Source of the DNA: Pseudomonas sp. FP453
Lineage (GTDB): Bacteria > Pseudomonadota > Gammaproteobacteria > Pseudomonadales > Pseudomonadaceae
NCBI RefSeq assembly: GCF_030687495.1
Contig: NZ_CP117435.1
Location: 5,460,501 to 5,524,500 of the forward strand
Reading direction: 5' to 3'
Length of the DNA: 64,000 nt
In this document: piece by piece, positions 9,361 through 18,967 of the stretch
Layout of the letters: the number at the start of each line of letters is the position of its first letter
Position numbering within the stretch: the stretch's first letter is position 1
The notes under the pieces: model-generated
Database searches by the model: none
What the model was told of the DNA's origin: nothing
Seen by the model: the letters and a program-made list of their open reading frames with translations, nothing else
Made by a program: the position numbers and the translations under genes

Positions 9361-11259
9361 TTACTCTTCACTGGCCGTAACCTCGGTGCTTGAAGGGGGG
9401 CCGCCATATTCGGACTTGAGTCGGCCATCGTCGGCCAACAGCCAGGCGTCCATGATCTGGCGCACCACCGGGGCCGCGACGCCGGAACCGGACTCGCCGT
9501 TCTCGACCATCACCGCCACCACGATTTTCGGGTCGTCGGCCGGCGCGAAGCCGACAAACAAGGCGTGGTCGCGGTGGCGTTCCTGGACCTTGGTGCGGTC
9601 GTATTTCTCGCCCTGCTTGATCGCCACCACCTGGGCGGTACCGCTCTTGCCGGCAATGCGGTACTGCGCGCCAATCGCCGCCTTGCGCGCGGTACCACGG
9701 GCGCCGTGCATCACTTGCTGCATGCCGTGGTTGACCTTGGTCCAGTCCGACGGGTCGCGCAGCACAATGTCGGGGATCGGGTTCTCATCCACCGGCTTTT
9801 CGCCTTCGATGGTCTTGGCCAGGTGCGGACGGTTCCAGATGCCCTTGTTGGCCACCAGCGCCGTGGCCTGGGCCAGTTGCAGCGGCGTGGCCTGCATGTA
9901 GCCCTGGCCGATCCCGAGGATCAGGGTTTCACCCGGGAACCACGCCTGGCGACGGGTCGCGCGCTTCCACTCCCGCGACGGCATCAGGCCCGGGGATTCT
10001 TCGAACATGTCCAGGGAGACTTTCTGACCGAGGCCGAACTTGCCCATGTAGGCAGACAGTCGGTCGATCCCCAGCTTGTGGGCCAGGTCGTAAAAATAGG
10101 TGTCGTTGGAGCGCATGATCGCGGTGTCCAAATCGACATAGCCGTCACCGGTGCGGTTCCAGTTACGGTATTTGTGATCGTAGTTGGGCAGCATGTAGTA
10201 GCCGGGGTCATAGACTCGACTGGAGGCCGTGACCACGCCCGCGTCCAGGCCGGCAATCGCCACCGCTGGCTTGATCGTCGAGCCCGGCGGATACAGGCCG
10301 CGCAGCACGCGGTTGAACAGCGGCCGGTCGATGGAATCGCGCAACTCGGCGTAGGCCTTGAAGCTGATGCCGGTGACGAACAGGTTGGGGTCGAAACTCG
10401 GCTGGCTGACCATCGCCAACACTTCGCCCGTGGTCGGGTCCAGTGCCACGACGGCACCACGCCGCCCGCCCAGGGCCATCTCGGCCGCTTCCTGCAACTT
10501 GATGTCCAGGCTCAGCACGATGTCCTTGCCCGGCACCGGATCGGTGCGCTTGAGCACCCGCAGCACACGGCCACGGGCGTTGGTCTCGACTTCTTCGTAA
10601 CCCACCTGGCCGTGCAACTCGGGCTCGTAGAAACGCTCCACGCCCGTCTTGCCGATATGGTGGGTGCCGCTGTAGTTCACCGGATCAAGGGTCTTCAGCT
10701 CTTTCTCGTTGATCCGCCCCATGTAGCCAACGGAGTGGGCAAAGTGCGGCCCTTGCGGGTAATGCCGCACCAACTGCGCCACCACTTCCACACCTGGCAA
10801 ACGGAACTGGTTCACCGCAATCCGCGCGATCTGCTCTTCAGTCAGCTCAAACAGGATCGGCACTGGCTCGAATGGCCGGCGCCCCTGCTTCATGCGCTTT
10901 TCAAAGATCACCCGATCTTCCGGGGTCAGCTGCAATACCTCGACGATCACATCGAGGACCTGCTGCCAGTCGCCGGAGCGTTCGCGGGTCATGCTCAGGC
11001 TGAAGCTGGGCCGGTTGTCCGCCACCACCACGCCATTGCGGTCGAAAATCAGGCCACGGGTCGGTGGAATCGGCTGCACATGCACCCGGTTGTTTTCCGA
11101 CAATGTGGAGTGATAGTCGTACTGGATCACCTGTAGGAAATACAGGCGCGCAATCAACACTCCGATCAATCCCACCACCAAAAACGCGCCAAAGACTACG
11201 CGCGCGCGTACCAGACGTGCGTCTTTCTCGTGGTCCTTGATGCGGATCGGCTGGGTCAT
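9361..11259 (-). CDS. mrdA: Penicillin-binding protein 2 (elongasome transpeptidase)
   Basis: 632 residues: short cytoplasmic tail, one membrane segment (about 22-45), a dimerisation/pedestal domain, then the transpeptidase. Motifs are STIK with Ser327, SND about residue 385 and KSGTAQ in the C-terminal third. PBP2 cross-links the strands made by RodA. It is the first gene of the minus-strand elongation set. rlmH lies 15 nt upstream in the same direction, so the whole run proA-nadD-rsfS-rlmH-mrdA-rodA-mltB-rlpA may be one long transcript with internal promoters. Confidence 0.96.
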   Translation of the reverse strand: MTQPIRIKDHEKDARLVRARVVFGAFLVVGLIGVLIARLYFLQVIQYDYHSTLSENNRVHVQPIPPTRGLIFDRNGVVVADNRPSFSLSMTRERSGDWQQVLDVIVEVLQLTPEDRVIFEKRMKQGRRPFEPVPILFELTEEQIARIAVNQFRLPGVEVVAQLVRHYPQGPHFAHSVGYMGRINEKELKTLDPVNYSGTHHIGKTGVERFYEPELHGQVGYEEVETNARGRVLRVLKRTDPVPGKDIVLSLDIKLQEAAEMALGGRRGAVVALDPTTGEVLAMVSQPSFDPNLFVTGISFKAYAELRDSIDRPLFNRVLRGLYPPGSTIKPAVAIAGLDAGVVTASSRVYDPGYYMLPNYDHKYRNWNRTGDGYVDLDTAIMRSNDTYFYDLAHKLGIDRLSAYMGKFGLGQKVSLDMFEESPGLMPSREWKRATRRQAWFPGETLILGIGQGYMQATPLQLAQATALVANKGIWNRPHLAKTIEGEKPVDENPIPDIVLRDPSDWTKVNHGMQQVMHGARGTARKAAIGAQYRIAGKSGTAQVVAIKQGEKYDRTKVQERHRDHALFVGFAPADDPKIVVAVMVENGESGSGVAAPVVRQIMDAWLLADDGRLKSEYGGPPSSTEVTASEE

Positions 11260-11274
11260 CGGGAGGAGCGCAGA

Positions 11275-11742
11275 CTATTTGTGGTAAGGGTGCCCGGACA
11301 GGACTGTCCAGGCGCGATACAGCTGTTCACCGATCAGAATCCTTACCAACGGGTGCGGCAACGTGAGCGCCGACAGCGACCAGCGCTGGTCGGCCCGCGC
11401 ACAGACTTCCGGCGCCAGCCCTTCGGGGCCGCCGACCATGAAGTTGACCGTGCGTGAATCCAGGCGCCAGCGATCCAGTTCCACCGCCAACTGCTCGGTG
11501 CTCCAGGGTTTGCCGTGCACTTCCAGGGTGACGATGCGCTCGTTGGGGCCGACCTTGGCCAACATGGCTTCGCCTTCCTGACGGATAAAGCGCGCCACGT
11601 CGGCATTCTTGCCCCGGGTATTGAGCGGTATCTCTACCAGTTCCAGCGACAGCTCGGCGGGCAGACGCTTGGCATACTCGTGCCAGCCTTCTTCCACCCA
11701 CTTGGGCATGCGTGAACCGACAGCAATCAGACGCAGGCGCAC
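11275..11742 (-). CDS. rlmH: 23S rRNA (pseudouridine1915-N3)-methyltransferase
   Basis: 155 residues, the standard length. The C-terminal SPOUT knot is seen in [17 protein letters not shown] and [33 protein letters not shown]. The enzyme methylates pseudouridine 1915 in helix 69 of 23S rRNA on the assembled ribosome. It follows rsfS by 9 nt, the usual pairing. Confidence 0.96.
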
Positions 11743-11751
11743 AGCCGTTCC

Positions 11752-12246
11752 TTATTCCTGGTCTTTGTTGAGCTTGTCGAAGTGCGCGTGGCCCACTTCC
11801 GGGCTGTGGTGCTTGCCATCGGCGGCACGGCTCTGCTCGGCGCCTTTCCACAGGCGTTCCAGGTCGTAGAACTGGCGGGCGTTGGAGGTCATCATGTGCA
11901 CGATCACGTCGTCCATGTCCAGCAGCACCCAGTCGCTGTCGCCCTTGCCTTCTTCACCCAGCGGCTTCACGCCTTGGGCTTTGACGGCTTCACGGACTTT
12001 ATCGAGCATCGCGCCGATCTGGCGGTTCGAGGTACCGGTAGCGATGATCATGAAGTCGGTGATGCTTTGCTTGTCACGTACGTCCAGCACCTGGATGTCC
12101 TGGGCTTTAACATCTTCCAGGGCCGCCACGGCGACTTTTACCAGCTCTTCGCCAGCCAGTTCCGGGCCAACGTGGGCTTCAACCGGCAGCGGCGCGCTTT
12201 TGAAGGTGCCTTTGCGCTTAACTTTGCTTACGTCTTTGTTCGTCAT
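11752..12246 (-). CDS. rsfS: Ribosome silencing factor RsfS
   Basis: 164 residues. The conserved core is AALEDVKAQDIQVLDVRDKQ, FMIIATGTSNRQ and GEGKGDSDWVLLDMDDVIVHMM-type sequence. RsfS binds uL14 and blocks joining of ribosomal subunits when nutrients run out. Here it carries about 30 extra N-terminal residues rich in Lys and Pro ahead of the core and a short charged tail. It sits between nadD and rlmH as in most gamma-proteobacteria. Confidence 0.95.
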   Translation of the reverse strand: MTNKDVSKVKRKGTFKSAPLPVEAHVGPELAGEELVKVAVAALEDVKAQDIQVLDVRDKQSITDFMIIATGTSNRQIGAMLDKVREAVKAQGVKPLGEEGKGDSDWVLLDMDDVIVHMMTSNARQFYDLERLWKGAEQSRAADGKHHSPEVGHAHFDKLNKDQE

Positions 12247-12315
12247 ATAAAACTCGTTTTGCTCGTATGTTCGGGCGCTTGCTGCACGAATGTTCGTACG
12301 TTCAAGCGCGCCTTT

Positions 12316-12963
12316 TCAGTTCGACGCACGGTAAAGCCCGTGCGCATCGATGTAGGCCAGGACCGCGTCAGGCACCAGGAAACGTACCGACTTACCGCTG
12401 GCCAGCAGTTGACGGATCTGGGTGGCGGACACCGCAAGCGGGGTCTGCCAGACGAATGCAATATTCCCGTTCGGCCCGGTCAGGGCCAAGGGGTCACTTA
12501 CCGACCGCGCGGCCAGCAGGTTGCGCAAGGCATCCGGCGGTTCGCTGTCGGCATCCGGGCGTTGCAAAACCAGGATGTGGCAGTGCTGGAGGAGTTCCTC
12601 CCAGCGATGCCAAGAGGGCAGGCCGCAAAATGCGTCCCAGCCCAAAAGCAGAAACAACTGGTCATCCGCGGCCAGCTCGGCGCGCATCAGCTCCAGGGTG
12701 TCAACAGTGTAGGACGGTTTATCGCGCTTGAGCTCGCGGTCGTCCACCACCAGGGGTGCGATGCCTTCCACCGCCAGGCGCACCATTTCCAGGCGCTGCC
12801 GGGGCGACACTTGCGGCGTATCGCGATGGGGCGGCCGGGCGTTGGGCATCACGCGCAATTCATCCAGCGCGAGGGCATCCGCGACTTCCAGGGCACTGCG
12901 CAAATGGCCGATGTGCACGGGGTCGAAGGTACCGCCGAGCAGCCCGATGCGTTTACCCATCAA
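12316..12963 (-). CDS. nadD: Nicotinate-nucleotide adenylyltransferase
   Basis: 215 residues. [11 protein letters not shown] near residue 10-20 is the nucleotidyltransferase HxGH motif, and the C-terminal [27 protein letters not shown] has the matching ISSTxIR-like motif. It adenylates nicotinate mononucleotide in NAD synthesis. Two Met codons open the gene (12963 and 12960). It overlaps proA by 4 nt. Confidence 0.96.
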   Translation of the reverse strand: MMGKRIGLLGGTFDPVHIGHLRSALEVADALALDELRVMPNARPPHRDTPQVSPRQRLEMVRLAVEGIAPLVVDDRELKRDKPSYTVDTLELMRAELAADDQLFLLLGWDAFCGLPSWHRWEELLQHCHILVLQRPDADSEPPDALRNLLAARSVSDPLALTGPNGNIAFVWQTPLAVSATQIRQLLASGKSVRFLVPDAVLAYIDAHGLYRASN

Positions 12964-14225
12964 GTGCGCACATGACCGTCGCCGAACACCACGTACTTCT
13001 CGCTGGTCAGGCCTTCCAGGCCAACCGGGCCGCGGGCGTGCAGCTTGTCGGTGGAAATACCGATCTCTGCGCCCAGGCCGTACTCAAAGCCGTCGGCAAA
13101 CCGCGTCGAGGCGTTGATCATCACCGAAGCGGAATCCACTTCGTTGAGGAAACGCCGCGCATCGCTGAAATGTTCGGAGACAATGGCGTCGGTGTGCTTG
13201 GAGCCGTAGGTGTTGATGTGTTCGATGGCCTCATCCAGGTCATCGACGAGCTTGATCGACAGGATCGGCGCGGTGTATTCGGTGTACCAGTCCAGCTCGG
13301 TCGCTTCGATCACGTCCGCGCCCAGCAGCGCACGAGTGCGCTCGCAACCACGCAATTCCACACCTTTGTCGCGATAGATGGCAGCCAGCGGCGGCAGCAC
13401 GCGCTCGGCAATGCCGACGTGCACCAGCAGGGTTTCCATGGTGTTGCACGGCGCGTAGCGGTGGGTCTTGGCGTTGTCGGCGATGCGGATCGCCTTGTCG
13501 ATGTCGGCAGCGATGTCGATATAAACGTGGCACACGCCGTCCAGGTGCTTGATCACTGGCACCTTGGCATCGCGGCTGACGCGTTCGATCAGGCTCTTGC
13601 CACCGCGCGGCACGATCACGTCGACGAATTCCGGCATGGTGATCAGCGCGCCAACGGCGGCACGGTCGGTGGTTTCCACCACTTGCACCACTTCGGCAGG
13701 CAATTCGGCCACGGCCAGGCCTTGCTGAATGCACGTCGCAATGGCGCGGTTGGAATTGATCGCCTCGGAACCGCCCCGCAGGATGGTGGCGTTGCCAGAC
13801 TTGAGGCACAGGCTCGCGGCGTCGATGGTCACGTTCGGGCGCGACTCATAGATGATGCCGATCACGCCCAGGGGCACGCGCATCTTGCCGACCTGGATGC
13901 CGGACGGCAGGTAACGCATATCGCGGATCTCACCGATGGGGTCAGGCAGCTTGGCCACCTGACGCAGGCCTTCGATCATGTCGTCGATACGTGCCGGGGT
14001 CAGCGCAAGGCGGTCCAGCAGCGCCGGCTCCAGGCCATTGGCGCGGCCGTTGGCCAGGTCCAGTTCGTTGGCGGCGGTCAGCTCGGAGCGCGAGGCATCC
14101 AGAGCGTCGGCGGCCGCCAGCAGGGCGCGATTCTTCTGCGCAGTGCTCGCACGGGCGATCAACCGCGAGGCCTGACGGGCAGCGCGACCCAGGCGGGTCA
14201 TGTAGTCAAGAACGGACTCAGTCAT
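12960..14225 (-). CDS. proA: Gamma-glutamyl phosphate reductase
   Basis: 421 residues of the aldehyde dehydrogenase fold. The active Cys is in [12 protein letters not shown], with [14 protein letters not shown] and [14 protein letters not shown] in the NADPH-binding part. It reduces gamma-glutamyl phosphate to the semialdehyde, the second step of proline synthesis. It is the first gene of the minus-strand run and is divergent from the DNA glycosylase; the 175-nt gap must hold both promoters. Confidence 0.96.
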   Translation of the reverse strand: MTESVLDYMTRLGRAARQASRLIARASTAQKNRALLAAADALDASRSELTAANELDLANGRANGLEPALLDRLALTPARIDDMIEGLRQVAKLPDPIGEIRDMRYLPSGIQVGKMRVPLGVIGIIYESRPNVTIDAASLCLKSGNATILRGGSEAINSNRAIATCIQQGLAVAELPAEVVQVVETTDRAAVGALITMPEFVDVIVPRGGKSLIERVSRDAKVPVIKHLDGVCHVYIDIAADIDKAIRIADNAKTHRYAPCNTMETLLVHVGIAERVLPPLAAIYRDKGVELRGCERTRALLGADVIEATELDWYTEYTAPILSIKLVDDLDEAIEHINTYGSKHTDAIVSEHFSDARRFLNEVDSASVMINASTRFADGFEYGLGAEIGISTDKLHARGPVGLEGLTSEKYVVFGDGHVRT

Positions 14226-14400
14226 GGTCAGGGAGTCTTGGCAGGGAGGAAAGCGGCAGATTATAGCTGTGACGCCGCCTGACTGACAGCGGTGAGGGGC
14301 GGATGGTCGAAATGAACTGTAAAAACCTGGGGTTCAGCGGTAATTAAGGTGGGAGTTGTTATTATTCGGTCACATTTAGCCGTAATAACCCCAGGCCACC

Positions 14401-15084
14401 ATGCCCAGCGTTTCGCCCCGACACCCCGCCAGCGCCCTGCCCGACGGCTTCTTCGACCGTGACGCACAGATTGTTGCGCGAGAATTGCTCGGAAAAGTCA
14501 TACGCCATCGCGTCGGCGAACTCTGGCTTTCGGCGCGAATTATTGAAACCGAAGCCTATTACGTGGCGGAAAAAGGCAGCCACGCCTCACTCGGCTACAC
14601 AGAAAAGCGTAAGGCTTTGTTTCTGGACGGTGGCCACATCTACATGTACTACGCCCGTGGCGGTGATTCGCTGAACTTCAGCGCCCAGGGGCCGGGCAAT
14701 GCCGTGCTGATCAAATCGGCGTATCCGTGGGTCGATGAACTGTCCGGCCCGGCCAGCCTGGCGCAGATGCTGTTGAACAATCCAGATGCCAATGGTCACC
14801 CTCGCCCTTCGCAAAAGCTTTGCGCTGGCCAGACGTTGTTGTGCAAGGCGCTGGGGTTGAAGGTGCCGATGTGGGATGCCAAGCGCTTTGACCCGGAGTG
14901 GCTCTTTGTTGAAGACGTGGGGCAGGTGCCGACGCACATTATCCAGACCACTCGCCTGGGCATTCCCAGCGGTCGCGACGAACACCTGATGTACCGCTTC
15001 GTCGATGCTGGTTATGCGCCCTATTGCACACGGAACCCGCTGCGCCGGAGCCAGGTCGAAGGCCGCGACTATTTTTTGATTTGA
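14401..15084 (+). CDS. mpg: DNA-3-methyladenine glycosylase, MPG/AAG family
   Basis: 227 residues. Recognisable parts are FFDRDAQIVARELLGKVIRH, IIETEAYYVAEKGSHASLGYT and MYYARGGDSLNFSAQGPGNAVLIKSAYP; the active acid is the Glu in ETEAY. It flips out and excises alkylated purines such as 3-methyladenine and hypoxanthine. The C-terminus (RSQVEGRDYFLI) is complete. A REPIN follows. Confidence 0.93.
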   Translation: MPSVSPRHPASALPDGFFDRDAQIVARELLGKVIRHRVGELWLSARIIETEAYYVAEKGSHASLGYTEKRKALFLDGGHIYMYYARGGDSLNFSAQGPGNAVLIKSAYPWVDELSGPASLAQMLLNNPDANGHPRPSQKLCAGQTLLCKALGLKVPMWDAKRFDPEWLFVEDVGQVPTHIIQTTRLGIPSGRDEHLMYRFVDAGYAPYCTRNPLRRSQVEGRDYFLI

Positions 15085-15114
15085 ACATTGAGACCTGCAA
15101 CACAGCCGATCCCA

Positions 15115-15203
15115 TGTGGGAGCTGGCTTGCCTGCGATAGCGGTGGTTCAGTCCATGAGAGGTTGGCTGATAGACCGTCATCGCAGGCAAGCCAGCTCCC
15201 ACA
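15115..15203. repeat. REPIN
   Basis: Inverted pair of the same REP unit (TGTGGGAGCTGGCTTGCCTG at the left, its complement at the right) between two genes read in the same direction. Confidence 0.85.
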
Positions 15204-15254
15204 ACTGATCTTCACTGTTTCAGGTTCTGTATTGCATAGAGGGAGTGGATTTGT

Positions 15255-16571
15255 ATGGGCCAATGGCTCGATAGCATCACCGGCTGGCTGACCCTCAACC
15301 CCGAATGGCTCGCGGTGGCGGTGTTTATCGTCGCGTGCGTAGAGTGCCTGGCCATCGCGGGACTGATCGTACCGGGCACGGTGATGCTGTTTGCGATTGC
15401 CGCACTGGCCGGCAGCGGCGCGCTGTCATTGAGCGAAACCCTGCTGCTGGGCTTTCTCGGCGGCTTGTTGGGCGATGGTATTTCCTACTTCCTCGGCCGC
15501 CACTTCCACCAGAACATCCGCCGCCTGCCCGGCCTGCGCCACCATCCAGAATGGATGAACGGCGCGGAGACTTACTTCCATAAGTACGGCATTGCCAGTC
15601 TATTGGTGGGACGATTCATCGGACCTTTGCGCCCCATGCTGCCAATGGTCGCGGGTATGTGCGACATGCCTTTCCCGCGTTTCGCCGCGGTGAGCCTGCT
15701 GGCGGGCGCGGGTTGGTCGGTGGCCTACCTGCTGCCAGGCTGGGCGACCGGCGCGGCGTTCCGCCTGCCGTTGCCGGAAGGCTTCTGGCCGGAGGCCGGG
15801 GTGGTCACGGCTGCTATCGCTGTGTTGCTGGGCTTGAGTTTGAACAGCAGCCTGCGCGGCCATCGTCGCGCTACCCTGTGGATCGGCTGCGCCAGCCTGA
15901 CCTTGTTGATCGCCCTGTTTATCGGCTATCACCATCTGGATAACTTCGACCATGGCCTGATCGCCCTGGTGCAAGAACATCGCAGCCCGTGGCTGGACGA
16001 AGTGATGGTGCGCATCACCCAACTGGGCGAGTTCAAGAAGATGTTCGTCGCCAGCGCCGTGTTCACCGGCCTGCTGTTGCTGGCGCGGCAATGGCGCCAG
16101 GCTGTATTTGTCGGCGCTACGCTGGGCGGCGCCGCGGTGATCAACACCGGGACCAAGCTGTTTTTCGCCCGTGGCCGCCCGGAGATTCTTACAGACCCTC
16201 TGACCAGCTTCAGCATGCCCAGCGGGCATGCGTCCGGCTCTTTCGCGTTTTTTCTGGCGCTGGCCGTGCTGGCCGGCCTGGGGCAACCGACACGCCTGCG
16301 CATGACCTGGCTTCTATTGGGCTGTATCCCGGCGGCGTTCATTGCCTTGTCGCGGGTCTACCTGGGGGCGCACTGGCCGACTGACATCCTGGCCGGCACC
16401 CTGCTGGCGATGGCGGTTTGCGCGTTCAGCCTGACCCTCAGCCAATACCGCAGCCCGATGCCGGCCCTCCCGCAAAAAACCTGGTGGCTGCTGCTGCCGG
16501 CGCTCGTCGCTGTGCTGAGTTTTATCGCCCTCACCGGCACGTCCCACGCCCTGCTGCGTTACGCCTATTAA
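15255..16571 (+). CDS. DedA/SNARE-associated domain fused to PAP2 phosphatase
   Basis: 438 residues, strongly hydrophobic. The first ~200 residues are a DedA (VTT) domain: ECLAIAGLIVPGTVMLFAI, GDGISYFLGRHF and KYGIASLLVGRFIGPLRPMLPM. The last ~220 are a PAP2 phosphatase with the three motifs KLFFARGRP, PSGH and SRVYLGAHWPTD. DedA proteins help flip lipid carriers such as undecaprenyl phosphate, and PAP2 enzymes dephosphorylate lipid pyrophosphates, so a combined transport-and-dephosphorylation protein in the inner membrane is a fair inference. The fusion is known in pseudomonads. It overlaps the Lon-N gene at its 3' end. Confidence 0.88.
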   Translation: MGQWLDSITGWLTLNPEWLAVAVFIVACVECLAIAGLIVPGTVMLFAIAALAGSGALSLSETLLLGFLGGLLGDGISYFLGRHFHQNIRRLPGLRHHPEWMNGAETYFHKYGIASLLVGRFIGPLRPMLPMVAGMCDMPFPRFAAVSLLAGAGWSVAYLLPGWATGAAFRLPLPEGFWPEAGVVTAAIAVLLGLSLNSSLRGHRRATLWIGCASLTLLIALFIGYHHLDNFDHGLIALVQEHRSPWLDEVMVRITQLGEFKKMFVASAVFTGLLLLARQWRQAVFVGATLGGAAVINTGTKLFFARGRPEILTDPLTSFSMPSGHASGSFAFFLALAVLAGLGQPTRLRMTWLLLGCIPAAFIALSRVYLGAHWPTDILAGTLLAMAVCAFSLTLSQYRSPMPALPQKTWWLLLPALVAVLSFIALTGTSHALLRYAY

Positions 16572-17158
16572 GTGAAAAGCTCACCCTGCAACTCGTCGAG
16601 CAACATCTGGATCGCATCCAGCCGCTGCTGCGGATCGTCGAGTTGCAGCAGGTCGATCTTGTCGGCCTCGGTAAAGGGCAGCAAGTAGGCCAGTTGGTTG
16701 CCCAAGGATTGCTGGCCCTCGGCCTGGGTGCCCATGTCCAGCGAGGCCACCATCGGGTGCTCGGCCAGGGCCTGGAGCAACGCCAGCAGGTCGGCATCTT
16801 CTTCTTCCAGCGCCTGGTCCGGCAGTTCTTCAAGCCATTGCACGTCGGCTACGAGCAAATTGTCCTTCTGCACCCCGGCGTCACGCACACGAAAACGGCG
16901 CCCGCCTTCGACGCGAATCCCCAAGAGGCCGTTGTCCTGCTGCTTGAAGTCACGGATCAGCGCTTCACAACCGATCAACGCGTAGCCATCCGGGGCCATG
17001 CCCACCTCGCTGCCGTCGAGGATGCACACCACGCCGAAGCTTTCGCCCTTTTTCATGCAGCGGCTGATCATGTCCAGGTAGCGCGCCTCGAACAGTTGCA
17101 GGTCGAGGGTGCAGCCAGGGAACAGCACGGTATTGAGCGGAAACAGCGCCAGACTCAT
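16568..17158 (-). CDS. Lon N-terminal (LAN) substrate-binding domain protein
   Basis: 196 residues. MSLALFPLNTVLFPGCTLDLQLFEARYLDMI is the typical start of stand-alone Lon substrate-binding domains (PF02190), followed by GEVGMAPDGYALIGCEALIRDF-like sequence. There is no ATPase or protease part. Its function is unknown; it may bind protein substrates. It converges with the DedA-PAP2 gene (4-nt overlap of stops). Confidence 0.88.
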   Translation of the reverse strand: MSLALFPLNTVLFPGCTLDLQLFEARYLDMISRCMKKGESFGVVCILDGSEVGMAPDGYALIGCEALIRDFKQQDNGLLGIRVEGGRRFRVRDAGVQKDNLLVADVQWLEELPDQALEEEDADLLALLQALAEHPMVASLDMGTQAEGQQSLGNQLAYLLPFTEADKIDLLQLDDPQQRLDAIQMLLDELQGELFT

Positions 17159-17179
17159 AAAGGTTTCCTTAAACCCGGT

Positions 17180-17896
17180 TTAAACGATCACCGACACAGC
17201 CAGCGGCAGGAACACTGCCGTGGCCACGCCCATCAGACTCATGGCCAGCGCCGCAAAGGCGCCGCACTCTTCGCTTTCCTGCAAGGCCACCGAGGTGCCG
17301 ACGGCATGGGCCGTCATGCCCAGCGCCATGCCACGCGCTTCGGGGCTGTGCACGCCAAGGCGGGACAACAGCGCCGGGCCGACCATTGCGCCCACCACCC
17401 CGGTGATCAGCACAAACACCGCCGCCAACGCCGCCACCCCGCCGATCTGTTCGGCCACCAGCATGGCAATTGGCGATGTCACCGACTTGGGCGCCATGGT
17501 CATCAGCATCATGTGTTCGGCGCCAAACCACCAGCCCAGCAACACACACAGGCCGGTGGCCAACACCCCGCCTATCACCAGCGTAGTAAAAATCGGCCAG
17601 AACAATTGGCGAATGCGCCGCAGGTTCAGATAAAGCGGCACCGCCAGCGCGACGGTCGCGGGGCCGAGGAGGATACCCATGATCTCCGTGCTCTTGCGGT
17701 ACTCCGCGTAGCTCAGGCCACAGGTGAGCAAGACGCCGATCACCAGCAGCATGGACACCAGCACCGGCTGCAGGAAGATCCAGCGGGTTTTCTCGAAACC
17801 GGCCAGCACCAATTGATAGGCGCCCAGGGTGATGCCGATGCCGAACAAGGGGTGATGAATCACCGCGGTCCACGCGCCGTGCCAGTCGACGATCAT
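17180..17896 (-). CDS. lrgB: LrgB/CidB-like membrane protein
   Basis: 238 residues from the ATG at 17896, with about six to seven membrane segments and the family stretch FGAEHMMLMTMAPKSVTSPIAML. The longer open frame to 18265 is only the shadow of lrgA. LrgB works with LrgA in control of murein hydrolase export, autolysis and, in some bacteria, pyruvate or glycolate uptake. It overlaps the lrgA stop by 4 nt (ATGA). Confidence 0.9.
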   Translation of the reverse strand: MIVDWHGAWTAVIHHPLFGIGITLGAYQLVLAGFEKTRWIFLQPVLVSMLLVIGVLLTCGLSYAEYRKSTEIMGILLGPATVALAVPLYLNLRRIRQLFWPIFTTLVIGGVLATGLCVLLGWWFGAEHMMLMTMAPKSVTSPIAMLVAEQIGGVAALAAVFVLITGVVGAMVGPALLSRLGVHSPEARGMALGMTAHAVGTSVALQESEECGAFAALAMSLMGVATAVFLPLAVSVIV

Positions 17897-18246
17897 TGGT
17901 CCTTCTCCTTGCGCTTGACCATGTGCTGCATCAACACGCCGACAAAGCCCATGGCAATCACCAGCGACAGCACCAGCGCGCCGACGATGGCCCAGAAGTC
18001 CGCCGCAATGTCCTTGGCGTACACCATCACCCCGACGGCGGGTGGCACCAGCAGCAATGGCAGGTAGCGCAACAAGCTGCTGGCCGCCAGGCTCAGGGGC
18101 TCGCCGACCTCGCCGTTCCAGATCAGAAAACCGAGCATCAACAGCAAGCCGATAATCGGCCCCGGCAATATCGGCAGCAGCAAATGGTTGAGCGCCGTAC
18201 CGATCAATTGGAACAGCACCAGCCATGTCAGCCCACGTAACAGCAT
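17893..18246 (-). CDS. lrgA: LrgA/CidA-like holin-type membrane protein
   Basis: 117 residues, four membrane segments, with FQLIGTALNHLLLPILPGPIIGLLLML and LLRYLPLLLVPPAVGVMVY typical of the UPF0299 family. It is proposed to act like a holin or antiholin partner of LrgB. No LytR/CidR-type regulator is adjacent here, so control cannot be read from the context. Confidence 0.9.
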   Translation of the reverse strand: MLLRGLTWLVLFQLIGTALNHLLLPILPGPIIGLLLMLGFLIWNGEVGEPLSLAASSLLRYLPLLLVPPAVGVMVYAKDIAADFWAIVGALVLSLVIAMGFVGVLMQHMVKRKEKDQ

Positions 18247-18406
18247 GCGTTCTCCCCCCCGTCAAAACTCGCCCGTATTATAAGCACGCCAGCCCTATGC
18301 TTCGGCATTCGCCAAAAGCATGGTGGGTTGACCGGGCCTGTTGCCCATGATGATCTAAGATGGATTTCGCACACCTATAAAAACCGATGAACCAAGGAGA
18401 GACGCA

Positions 18407-18862
18407 ATGCCCTATGTACCTGTAGCGCAGCTCAAAGATTATGTCGGCAAGGAACTGGGACGTTCCGAATGGCTCACCATCGACCAGGCGCGGATCAACC
18501 TGTTCGCCGAGGCCACTGGCGATCATCAGTTCATCCACGTTGACCCGGTCAAGGCCGCGCAAACCCCGTTTGGCAGCACGATTGCCCACGGTTTCCTGTC
18601 GTTGTCGCTGATGCCCAAGCTGATGGAAGACATCCTGATCATGCCTGAGGGCCTGAAGATGGCGGTCAACTACGGCCTGGACAGCGTGCGGTTTATCCAG
18701 CCGGTGAAGGTCAACTCCAAGGTGCGCCTGAACGTGACACTGACCGACGTCACCGAGAAGAAACCCGGGCAATGGCTGTTCAAGGCCACCGCCACCCTGG
18801 AAATCGAAGGCCAGGAAAAACCCGCCTACATCGCCGAGTCGCTGTCACTCTGCTTCGTGTAA
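18407..18862 (+). CDS. MaoC-family (R)-specific enoyl hydratase
   Basis: 151 residues. The hydratase-2 motif FAEATGDHQFIHVDPVKAA, followed by FGSTIAHGFLSLSLMP, gives the catalytic Asp and His of the hot-dog fold. These enzymes add water to 2-enoyl-CoA to give (R)-3-hydroxyacyl-CoA for beta-oxidation or PHA synthesis. Start at 18407 has GGAGAG ahead of it. It is divergent from lrgA. Closed by a hairpin at 18869-18901. Confidence 0.88.
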   Translation: MPYVPVAQLKDYVGKELGRSEWLTIDQARINLFAEATGDHQFIHVDPVKAAQTPFGSTIAHGFLSLSLMPKLMEDILIMPEGLKMAVNYGLDSVRFIQPVKVNSKVRLNVTLTDVTEKKPGQWLFKATATLEIEGQEKPAYIAESLSLCFV

Positions 18863-18868
18863 GCCCAG

Positions 18869-18901
18869 CCCTGTGGTGAGGCACTGAAACTCACCACAGG
18901 G
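18869..18901 (+). terminator. Strong hairpin after the MaoC gene
   Basis: CCCTGTGGTGAG and CTCACCACAGGG form a perfect 12-bp stem with a 9-nt loop. There is no long T run (TATGTAAATTT follows), so it is a probable terminator rather than a textbook one. Confidence 0.65.
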
Positions 18902-18967
18902 TATGTAAATTTATGTATGAACCTCGCGGCTGCGGCATACTCGGCGCTCAATTACCCGGATCCCGCT

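Noticed and set aside
8556..11136. Long plus-strand frames opposite rodA and mrdA (274 and 523 codons)
   Set aside because: Shadows with His/Gln/Arg-rich composition opposite well-identified membrane and penicillin-binding proteins.
17169..17873. 234-codon minus-strand frame overlapping lrgB
   Set aside because: Shifted shadow of lrgB with Arg/Gly-rich composition; the 17180-17896 frame has the LrgB motifs.
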